From NCBI GenBank assembly GCA_030529305.1, contig JAUMXD010000051.1:1-10654 (forward strand): a stretch of DNA of 10,654 bases. The letters run 5' to 3'. The notes under the pieces were generated by a model. It was not told the DNA's origin. It made no database searches and worked only from the letters and a program-made list of their open reading frames with translations. Origin of the DNA: Allobrachymonas sp. Lineage in GTDB: Bacteria; Pseudomonadota; Gammaproteobacteria; Burkholderiales; Burkholderiaceae. How positions within the stretch are numbered: the first letter of the stretch is position 1; every line of letters starts with the position of its first letter. Below, piece by piece: positions 1 to 7,108 of this stretch. A program made the translations under genes and the position numbers.

Positions 1-394
1 CGCCCTCATCACCGAGTGGAAAGACAAGGACGGCAGCATCCAGAAGCGCGATGCCAGATCTGACTTGGGCGGCACCATGCGCCTGGGTGCGCAAAGTTCT
101 GACGTGCAGCCGGGTACGCTGGCCCACGCCATTTACGGTGATGTGGTGACTGAGCGCCACCGCCACCGTTACGAGGCCAACGTCAATTACCTTGATCAAC
201 TGCGTGCGGCCGGGCTGGTGATCTCGGCGCTGACTCAGCGCGAGCACTTGACTGAAATCGTCGAGCTGCCGCAAACCGTGCACCCCTGGTATATGGGCGT
301 GCAGTTCCACCCCGAATTCAAATCCACGCCGTGGAGCAGTCACCCGCTGTTTGACAGCTACATCGCTGCAGCGCTGGCGCGGGCCAAGGGATAA
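1..394 (+). CDS. pyrG: CTP synthase, C-terminal end (5' end outside window)
   Basis: CTP synthase makes CTP from UTP, ATP and glutamine in the cytoplasm. It is the last step of pyrimidine nucleotide synthesis, and CTP also activates KDO for LPS. Only the last 130 residues are visible, in the frame beginning at base 2, out of roughly 545 in the family. They belong to the class I glutamine amidotransferase domain. The sequence contains the family motif DLGGTMRLG near the start and, near the end, [11 protein letters not shown], which supplies the His and Glu of the Cys-His-Glu triad. The nucleophilic Cys lies upstream, outside the window. The gene ends in TAA at 392-394, and the next gene starts 21 bases later on the same strand, so the two may share a transcript. 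Identification is very secure; regulation cannot be seen here. Confidence 0.97.
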   Translation, partial: ALITEWKDKDGSIQKRDARSDLGGTMRLGAQSSDVQPGTLAHAIYGDVVTERHRHRYEANVNYLDQLRAAGLVISALTQREHLTEIVELPQTVHPWYMGVQFHPEFKSTPWSSHPLFDSYIAAALARAKG

Positions 395-415
395 GCCGCC
401 AGAAAAAGAACGGTC

Positions 416-1234
416 ATGCCTGCTGCCACATCTGCAATCTTGCGTTCGACGTTTGACCACGCCAGTGGCCACACTTTGCCCGTGGGCGATGCGCAGCTCT
501 ATGTTGAAGAAGCAGGCAATCCCAACGGCCCGCCCCTGCTGTGCTTGCACGGGGGCTTGGGCGATATGCGCGATCTCAACTCCGTGCTGCCCGCACTGGC
601 CGGGCGCTTTCGTCTGATTGGTATTGACTTCCGCGGCCATGGTCGCTCCACCTTGGGTGACCAGCCGCTGAGTTATGCGTTGTACCAGGCCGATGTGTTG
701 GCGGTGCTGCAACATCTGGGCATCGCAGCGGCGCGGGTGCTGGGCTTCAGCGATGGCGGCATCACCGCCTTGCGGCTGGCGGCTGAAAGCAGTTCCTTCA
801 AGGTGCGGCAGTTGGCTGCCATTGGTGCGCAATGGCGCTTGCTGGCTGACGATCCTTCCTTGCCCTTGCTGCAAGGGCTGACGGCTGCCGATTGGGCAGG
901 CATGTTTCCCAAGGCGCTGCCTTATTACGCAACACATAACCCCGCGCCTGACTTTGACCGCTTGCTGGCACAGGTCAAAGCCATGTGGGCCAACAGCCAA
1001 GCGGGCAATTACCCTGGCGAGGCTGTGCGCGCCATCACCGCGCCCACCTTGCTGATTCGTGGCGACAGAGACAAGTTGTGCAGCCTGCAAGAACTGGCCG
1101 AGCTGCAACAGCGCATAGCGGGCAGCGCGCTGCTGAATGTGCCCTTTGCCAATCATGCAGTGCAGGCCAAGTGGCCCGATGCTGTTTCTGCTTTCCTCAA
1201 CACTTTTTTCGAGCGAGAGCTCCCATCCACATGA
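416..1234 (+). CDS. Alpha/beta-fold hydrolase, 272 aa
   Basis: A complete alpha/beta-hydrolase of unknown substrate. The fold is shown by the oxyanion-hole HGG at residues 45-47, the strand-turn IDFRGHGRS at 70-78, the nucleophile elbow GFSDGG with Ser112, an acid residue in RGDRD (Asp217 or Asp219) and a catalytic His247 in FANH. The region between about 140 and 205 is the variable cap. No signal peptide is visible, so it is probably cytoplasmic. Known members of this fold include esterases, lactonases, haloperoxidase-like and C-C bond hydrolases; the sequence does not tell which. The ATG at 416 has only a weak purine-rich stretch upstream. The stop codon TGA overlaps the kdsA ATG (ATGA, 1231-1234), which points to translational coupling. 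The gene sits between pyrG and kdsA, both housekeeping genes, without an obvious functional link to either. Confidence 0.92.
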   Translation: MPAATSAILRSTFDHASGHTLPVGDAQLYVEEAGNPNGPPLLCLHGGLGDMRDLNSVLPALAGRFRLIGIDFRGHGRSTLGDQPLSYALYQADVLAVLQHLGIAAARVLGFSDGGITALRLAAESSSFKVRQLAAIGAQWRLLADDPSLPLLQGLTAADWAGMFPKALPYYATHNPAPDFDRLLAQVKAMWANSQAGNYPGEAVRAITAPTLLIRGDRDKLCSLQELAELQQRIAGSALLNVPFANHAVQAKWPDAVSAFLNTFFERELPST

Positions 1235-2109
1235 AACTCTGCGGCTTTCCCATCGGGCTGGATCAGCCCTTCTTCCTCATCGCCGGCCCCTGCGTGGTCG
1301 AGTCCGAGCAGCTGCAAATGGATGTAGCCGGGCGCTTGAAAGAAATCACTTCGGCCCTGGGCATTCCTTTCATCTTCAAAAGCAGCTACGACAAGGCCAA
1401 CCGCTCCAGCGGTAGCAGTTTTCGCGGCCCGGGCATGGATCAAGGGCTGGAGATTCTGGCCAAAGTGAAAAAGGAATTGCAGCTGCCCGTGCTCACGGAT
1501 GTGCACTCTGTGGCCGAAATCCCTGCGGTTGCTGCTGTGGTGGACGTTTTGCAGACACCCGCCTTTTTGTGCCGGCAGACCGACTTCATCCGTGCCGTGG
1601 CGCAGTCGGGCAAGCCCGTCAATATCAAAAAGGGCCAGTTCCTTGCGCCGCACGACATGAAACACGTCATCGACAAGGTGCGTGCCGCTGCGCGCGAGGC
1701 GGGCCTGCCCGAAGACAATTTCATGGCTTGCGAGCGCGGCGCCAGCTTTGGCTACAACAATCTGGTCAGCGACATGCGCAGCCTGGCCATCATGCGCGAA
1801 ACGGGTGCCCCTGTGGTATTTGACGCCACTCACAGCGTGCAACTGCCTGGCGGTTTGGGACAAGCAAGCGGCGGCCAGCGCGAGATGGTGCCCGTGTTGG
1901 CTCGCGCTGCGGTGGCCGTGGGCGTGGCTGGGCTCTTCATGGAAACGCACCCCAATCCCGCCAAGGCTTTGAGCGATGGCCCCAACGCCGTGCCGCTGGA
2001 GCATATGCCTGAATTGCTGCAAACTCTGCTGGAACTGGATCGCATCACCAAAAAAATGGCGGCCCAACAAGGGCTGCTGGAAGATCGCATCCAACACTTT
2101 GGAGCTTGA
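1231..2109 (+). CDS. kdsA: 3-deoxy-D-manno-octulosonate 8-phosphate synthase, metal-dependent type
   Basis: KDO8P synthase condenses phosphoenolpyruvate with arabinose 5-phosphate to give KDO 8-phosphate, the precursor of the KDO sugars in the LPS inner core. The protein has 292 residues, close to the family norm of about 284. Motifs in order are AGPCVVES (18-25), [11 protein letters not shown] (50-60), FRGPG (64-68), LTDVH (88-92), CRQTDF (114-119), NIKKGQF (131-137), GYNNLVSD (174-181), DATHSVQ (198-204) and METHPNP (237-243). Cys21 with His201, Glu238 and Asp249 matches the four metal ligands of class II enzymes such as that of Aquifex aeolicus. Class I enzymes such as E. coli KdsA have Asn in place of this Cys. 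The start is the ATG that overlaps the hydrolase stop; longer in-frame reading upstream is only the shadow of that hydrolase. PEP, its substrate, is the product of the next gene, eno. Confidence 0.97.
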   Translation: MKLCGFPIGLDQPFFLIAGPCVVESEQLQMDVAGRLKEITSALGIPFIFKSSYDKANRSSGSSFRGPGMDQGLEILAKVKKELQLPVLTDVHSVAEIPAVAAVVDVLQTPAFLCRQTDFIRAVAQSGKPVNIKKGQFLAPHDMKHVIDKVRAAAREAGLPEDNFMACERGASFGYNNLVSDMRSLAIMRETGAPVVFDATHSVQLPGGLGQASGGQREMVPVLARAAVAVGVAGLFMETHPNPAKALSDGPNAVPLEHMPELLQTLLELDRITKKMAAQQGLLEDRIQHFGA

Positions 2110-2131
2110 CGAGCACCAATGGGTGTGATGC

Positions 2132-3458
<1,327 letters not shown>

Positions 3459-3593
3459 TGGTTGGGTTGCGCCTGCTTAAAGCAAAAGAAGGCTCTGAGC
3501 AGGCTGCTTGCCTAAACCGCAAGGCCTAGCTGCCCGTGCCGGGCCTTGATCCACGCCACTTTTGTGCTTTTTGCCCTTTTGCATTTACCGCGC

Positions 3594-3872
3594 ATGACCA
3601 CACGCCCCCTCATCCCATTGGTTCTGGTGCTGTTGCTGATTCTGTTGCAGTACAGCATCTGGACGGGCCGTGGCAGCGTGGGCCAAGTGGCCGAACTGCA
3701 AAAGAATCTGACGGAGCTGCGCGCCAAAAACCAGCAGACCGAAGCCGACATCCTGCGCCTGCGATCGGAAATTCAAGACCTGCAAGAAGGTTTGAACATC
3801 GTCGAAGAAAAAGCGCGCTACGAAATGGGCTTGGTCAAACCCAACGAAATTTTCGTGCAGATCACGCATTGA
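3594..3872 (+). CDS. ftsB: Cell division protein FtsB
   Basis: FtsB is a small bitopic inner-membrane protein of the divisome; in E. coli it forms a complex with FtsL and FtsQ and helps activate septal peptidoglycan synthesis. With the ATG at 3594 the protein has 92 residues, within the family range. Residues 6-20 form a single Leu/Val-rich membrane segment, followed by LQYSIWTGRGS (18-28), which closely parallels LQYSLWFGKNG of E. coli FtsB. A coiled coil runs from about 31 to 72, and the C-terminal EKARYEMGLVKPNEIF (72-87) matches the conserved periplasmic end of the family. A TTG at 3546 would add 16 residues before the normal short cytoplasmic tail, so I prefer the ATG even though neither has a clear ribosome-binding site. 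It follows eno after a 135-base gap with no convincing terminator, and is closed by the terminator at 3928-3957. Confidence 0.95.
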   Translation: MTTRPLIPLVLVLLLILLQYSIWTGRGSVGQVAELQKNLTELRAKNQQTEADILRLRSEIQDLQEGLNIVEEKARYEMGLVKPNEIFVQITH

Positions 3873-3927
3873 ATGCTGCTTGGCTGATGCGGTGCCAAGT
3901 GTAGGTTGGTTGAGCCGTCTGATACAA

Positions 3928-3957
3928 AAAAGCCGCCATCAGGCGGCTTTTGTTTTT
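3928..3957. terminator. Bidirectional intrinsic terminator between ftsB and the convergent exported-protein gene
   Basis: A 10-bp perfect stem, AAAAGCCGCC at 3928-3937 and GGCGGCTTTT at 3942-3951, has a 4-base loop ATCA. On the plus strand it is followed by TGTTTTT, and on the minus strand by a run of T made by the A-tract at 3926-3931. It lies 56 bases after the ftsB stop and 47 bases beyond the stop of the gene converging from the right, so it can end transcription from both sides. Confidence 0.93.
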
Positions 3958-4003
3958 GGGTGTTTGTTCCAGCGCATGCGATGGAGCCCGCTCCAATGAA
4001 AGC

Positions 4004-4714
4004 TCATGGCTTTTTCGACGCTTTCATGTATTTTTCTGCTTCCATCAAGCTTTGATAAAGCTGCGGGTGCATGCCGTCTTTCAATCGGGTGCTTTTCAGG
4101 CCGAGCTCTTGCAGGGCTTGGGCGACGGAAATGGTGTAGGGCGCACCAAGCTTGCCGTTCGCGTCCGAATCTTGCACGCTGACGGCGTGGGCAGATAGGC
4201 TGAAATCGTATTGCTTGCTGCCGGGTGGGGCGGGGCGCCCGTTTTGCCAAAAGGTCGTCCACAGCAGTTGGCCACGGCCGTATTGCAGCGACCAGCCGTG
4301 CTGCTGGCCATCAGCGTCTTGACTGCGCAGTTCCACCATGGGGTACTGATGGCGAATCTTGGGGTCGCGGGGTGTTTCGTACCGCCCCTGGTAGCAATGC
4401 CGCAAGCCGTTTTCAAGCGCGGTGCAGTCTGTTGGGTTGACGGTGTCGAACGCAGCCGCTTCGCGTTTGAGCTGGCCCAGCGTTTTGTTGGATTTAGGCA
4501 TGGCAGCAATGGCTGCATTGGCTGGGTTATCGCTGCTGTAGGCGGTGCCTTGACCGGCTCCGCCGCAATTGCGGTTGTAGCCGTAACCACAAAGTGCCGA
4601 GCTGTTGTGCAACTGGGCAGCAGTTGGGGCTTGCGCTGCAGCAACTTGTGCCCACAGAGCAATGCCCAATGCCGCTGCGCTCGCAGCGGGCTGATGCAGT
4701 TTCGAAAAATTCAT
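4004..4714 (-). CDS. Exported protein of unknown function, 236 aa, four cysteines
   Basis: I do not recognise this family. The chosen ATG at 4714 is preceded by a good ribosome-binding site GAAGGA six bases upstream; an in-frame ATG at 4741 would add nine residues before what looks like a normal signal peptide. Residues 1-29 have a short Lys/His-containing start, an Ala/Leu-rich core (about 10-28) and a cleavage-like end AAAQA, so export to the periplasm is predicted. No lipobox is visible. The mature part holds four cysteines, Cys42 and Cys50 in a Gly/Asn-rich stretch and Cys97 and Cys107, which could form two disulfides. The middle (128-182) alternates polar and aromatic residues (WSLQYG, LLWTTFW) as in a beta-rich fold, and the last 40 residues are Lys-rich and probably helical. 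It converges on ftsB across a shared terminator, and 235 bases separate it from the upstream GST gene. No function is inferred. Confidence 0.85.
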   Translation of the reverse strand: MNFSKLHQPAASAAALGIALWAQVAAAQAPTAAQLHNSSALCGYGYNRNCGGAGQGTAYSSDNPANAAIAAMPKSNKTLGQLKREAAAFDTVNPTDCTALENGLRHCYQGRYETPRDPKIRHQYPMVELRSQDADGQQHGWSLQYGRGQLLWTTFWQNGRPAPPGSKQYDFSLSAHAVSVQDSDANGKLGAPYTISVAQALQELGLKSTRLKDGMHPQLYQSLMEAEKYMKASKKP

Positions 4715-4914
4715 CGAGATTCCTTCAAAAGAATGGATCAAAGCGAGGGCGGGCTTGCGGCCAAATCGAACCTGTGCACATAAGAAAAATTGTGTTTCCT
4801 GCTCCAGTCGCTCAGCAGGCGAGCGTTGGGATGCAACAGTGGCATTGTTGTCGTGTTCGATATCAGAGAGGTCAATGGCTGTTACAAACGGCTATCCAAA
4901 ATGGCCTGCTACGA

Positions 4915-4942
4915 AAGCCTGTGCAGGCTTGTCAGGACAAGC
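4915..4942. repeat. Two adjacent overlapping palindromes after the GST gene
   Basis: Between the exported-protein gene and the GST stop lie two perfect inverted repeats that share the bases GCTT. The first is AAGCCTG-TG-CAGGCTT (4915-4930) and the second GCTTGTC-AG-GACAAGC (4927-4942). Because the shared bases cannot pair in both, the two hairpins exclude each other. On the minus strand they begin 8 bases after the GST stop, so they may act as a transcript end or a stabilising structure. There is no proper T-run, so this is not a standard terminator. Confidence 0.4.
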
Positions 4943-4949
4943 AACTTGC

Positions 4950-5741
4950 CTATTTGATCGGTCGGTATTCCTTGGCCAAAGCCTTTTGCACCGCAGGCCG
5001 CTTGGCGATCTGCTGGGCCCAGCGCAGCAGATGTGGGTAGCTGGTGGCATCGAGAAATTCCGCTGCTTCGTACACTTGATTGAGCACCAACCGCCCGTAC
5101 CAGGGCCAGATGGCCATGTCGGCGATGGTGTAGTCGTTGCCGCAGATGTGGGGCTTGTCGGCCAGTTGCTGATTCAGCAAGTCAAGCTGGCGCTTGGTTT
5201 CGAGCGTGAAGCGGTTGATGGGGTATTCGAGCTTGATTGGAGCGTAGCGGTAAAAGTGACCGAAGCCGCCGCCCACATAGGGGGCGCTGGCCATCTGCCA
5301 GAAGAGCCAGTTCAGGCATTCGGTGCGCTGGCTGGGATCGGTCGGTAAAAAGGCGCCGAACTTTTCGGCCAGGTAAAGCAGGATGGCGCCTGACTCAAAC
5401 ACGCGCTGCGGCTGTGCGCCGCTGCGATCGAGCAGGGCCGGGATTTTGGAGTTGGGGTTGAGTGCAACGAAGCCCGAGCCGAACTGGTCACCTTCCATGA
5501 TGTTGATTTTGAACAGGTCGTAATCGGCCTGTGCAATGCCCCGCGCCAGCAATTCTTCGAGCAGGATCGTGACCTTGATGCCATTGGGCGTACCCAGCGA
5601 ATACAGCTGCAAGGGCTTGTTGCCCACGGGCAAGGTTTGCTCGAAAGTGGCACCCGCCGTGGGGCGGTTGATGGCGGCAAATCGCCCGCCGCTGGGCTGC
5701 TCCCACTGCCAGACTTGAGGTGCAATGTATTCTTGCGTCAT
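4950..5741 (-). CDS. yghU: YghU-type glutathione S-transferase / disulfide-bond reductase
   Basis: A glutathione S-transferase of the YghU (Nu-class) group, cytoplasmic proteins that bind two glutathione molecules and act best on disulfides and organic peroxides. The 263 residues align by eye with E. coli YghU along most of the length: LPVGKxPLQLYSLGTPNG (37-54, ours with Asn41-Lys42), NPNSKIPAL with the cis-Pro101 (95-103), VFESGAILLYLAEKFG (114-129), GGGFGHFYRYAP (157-168) and YTIADMAIWPW (204-214). Thr51 and Asn53 lie at the glutathione site, and Glu116-Ser117 bind its gamma-glutamyl part. The protein stops about 25 residues before the E. coli one, lacking its polar C-terminal tail. AGAAGGA six bases before the ATG supports the start. 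A 137-base gap separates it from galE upstream, so the two could be co-transcribed, but there is no functional tie. Confidence 0.93.
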   Translation of the reverse strand: MTQEYIAPQVWQWEQPSGGRFAAINRPTAGATFEQTLPVGNKPLQLYSLGTPNGIKVTILLEELLARGIAQADYDLFKINIMEGDQFGSGFVALNPNSKIPALLDRSGAQPQRVFESGAILLYLAEKFGAFLPTDPSQRTECLNWLFWQMASAPYVGGGFGHFYRYAPIKLEYPINRFTLETKRQLDLLNQQLADKPHICGNDYTIADMAIWPWYGRLVLNQVYEAAEFLDATSYPHLLRWAQQIAKRPAVQKALAKEYRPIK

Positions 5742-5878
5742 CGCGCGTCCTTCTCAAGAAAACGAGGTGTGCTCACGTGTGCTTTTGCCGTCTTTTCAAG
5801 CGGTGTTTTTCTATGACAGCTTAAAAGCGCATGCCATGCTATTGCGATATGTGTGCATATGCGTGCACGTTCGGGCGC

Positions 5879-6889
5879 TTATTTTTGCGCTGCATTCAAG
5901 GCGTTTTGCCAGCGCCAGGTGCTTTGGCACATGTCTTGAAGCGTGCGGGTGGTTTGCCAGCCCAAAGCCTGTTGGGCCTTGGCGGGGTTGGCCAAACTGG
6001 TGGCCACATCGCCTGCCCGGCGGGGCATGATGCGGTAGGGCACTTGCACGTCGTTGGCTGCGGCAAAAGCTTCGATTAACTCCAGCACGCTGGTGCCTTG
6101 GCCCGTGCCCAGGTTGATGGCGTGCCAGCCAGCTTGTTGCTGCAAAAAGTTCAGCGCGGCGGCGTGGCCGCTGGCCAAGTCGCACACGTGGATGTAGTCG
6201 CGCACGCCGGTGCCGTCGGGCGTGTCGTAATCGTTGCCAAAGACTTGCACGAAGGGCTGCATACCCGCCGCCACTTGGGCGATGTAGGGCATGAGGTTGT
6301 TGGGGGCTTCAGTGGGGTGCTCGCCCAGCAGGCCGCTGGCGTGCGCGCCAAGCGGGTTGAAATAGCGCAGGCAAACGATGCGCCAGTGGGCATCGGACGC
6401 GGCCAGATCGCGCAGCATGGCTTCGATATACAGCTTGGTACGGCCGTAAGGGTTGGTGGTGCTGGTGGGGTGGGCTTCGTCCAGCGGCAGGTATTGCGGC
6501 TGGCCGTACACCGTGGCGCTGGAGCTGAAGACGAGGCGGCGCAAACCACATGCCTGCATCGCCTGCAACAGGCTGATGCTGCCTTGCACGTTGTTGGCGT
6601 AATAGGCCAGGGGCTGCTGAATCGATTCACTCACTGACTTGAGGCCGGCAAAGTGGATGACCGCTTCGGCCCCAAAATGGCGCAGGGTTTGCGTGAGTAA
6701 GGGCGTATCGCGGATATCGCCTTGCACAAAGGTCGCATCTTGACCCGTGATGTGGCGGATGTGATCAAGCACTTGCGCTTGGCTGTTGCACAGGTTGTCG
6801 AACAGCAGCACCTCGTGGCCTTGCTCGAGCAGCGCCACAGCCGTGTGGCTGCCGATGTAACCGGTGCCGCCAGTGAGCAGAATTTTCAT
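5879..6889 (-). CDS. galE: UDP-glucose 4-epimerase
   Basis: GalE interconverts UDP-glucose and UDP-galactose using bound NAD+, supplying galactose for surface polysaccharides and the Leloir pathway. With the ATG at 6889 the protein is 336 residues, against 338 in E. coli. The Rossmann motif GGTGYIGSH is at 7-15, the catalytic Ser124 in FSSSATVYG (121-129), and the Tyr148-x3-Lys152 pair in YGRTK. NPLGAHASGLLGE (178-190) and GVRDYIHVCDLA (228-239) are typical of the short-chain dehydrogenase/reductase epimerases. Ser298 occupies the position of E. coli Tyr299 and human Cys307, which gates access for N-acetylated sugars. An in-frame ATG at 6952 would add 21 residues ahead of the conserved MKILLTGG; neither start has a clear ribosome-binding site, and the shorter form fits the family. 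There are no other gal genes in the window. Confidence 0.95.
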   Translation of the reverse strand: MKILLTGGTGYIGSHTAVALLEQGHEVLLFDNLCNSQAQVLDHIRHITGQDATFVQGDIRDTPLLTQTLRHFGAEAVIHFAGLKSVSESIQQPLAYYANNVQGSISLLQAMQACGLRRLVFSSSATVYGQPQYLPLDEAHPTSTTNPYGRTKLYIEAMLRDLAASDAHWRIVCLRYFNPLGAHASGLLGEHPTEAPNNLMPYIAQVAAGMQPFVQVFGNDYDTPDGTGVRDYIHVCDLASGHAAALNFLQQQAGWHAINLGTGQGTSVLELIEAFAAANDVQVPYRIMPRRAGDVATSLANPAKAQQALGWQTTRTLQDMCQSTWRWQNALNAAQK

Positions 6890-6919
6890 GGTGCGTGTTT
6901 GGGATGGTGATTCGGGTGA

Positions 6920-6935
6920 GCCAACGTTTGTTGGC
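6920..6935 (-). promoter_or_regulatory. Short hairpin in the galE leader
   Basis: On the minus strand the galE leader contains GCCAAC-AAAC-GTTGGC, a perfect 6-bp stem with a 4-base loop, ending 31 bases before the galE ATG at 6889. As this start has no visible ribosome-binding site, the hairpin could affect ribosome access. The evidence is structural only. Confidence 0.3.
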
Positions 6936-7014
6936 AGATTGGCTTGCAGCATTTTGATTTGTTGATTCAGCTCATTGCTCTGTGCACTAATGCAAGAAAG
7001 AAAAGTTGCCGCTT

Positions 7015-7039
7015 ATTTTAGGAAGTTGGCCAGCTGGCC
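7015..7039 (-). promoter_or_regulatory. Possible galE promoter element with a 12-bp palindrome
   Basis: Between the terminator of the upstream gene and galE, the minus strand carries TAAAAT (7015-7020), a 5/6 match to the -10 consensus. Just upstream is a perfect 12-bp palindrome, GGCCAGCTGGCC (7028-7039), in the region where a spacer or -35 would be. No good -35 hexamer is found at 16-18 bp, so an activator or repressor bound to the palindrome is possible. galE needs a promoter here because a terminator lies immediately upstream. Confidence 0.3.
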
Positions 7040-7043
7040 TTGC

Positions 7044-7081
7044 GGAAAAGAAACAGGGCGAACACCGTGGCGTTCGCCCTG
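7044..7081 (-). terminator. Intrinsic terminator of the solute-binding lipoprotein gene
   Basis: On the minus strand, 27 bases after the stop of the lipoprotein gene, there is a perfect 10-bp stem: CAGGGCGAAC at 7054-7063 and GTTCGCCCTG at 7072-7081, with an 8-base loop. It is followed on that strand by TTTCTTTTCC. The plus strand has only an A-rich run before the stem and no T-run after it, so it works in one direction. Confidence 0.85.
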
Positions 7082-7108
7082 AGTTGGTTGGCGGGTTTGC
7101 CGCCTTGA

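Noticed and set aside
3471..3504. Inverted repeat GCCTGCT/AGCAGGC after eno as a terminator
   Set aside because: The loop is 20 bases and no T-run follows; ftsB downstream also needs transcription.
6098..6637. Open frame of 179 codons on the plus strand opposite galE
   Set aside because: It is a shadow of galE, with a Val/Gly/His-rich composition and no motif.
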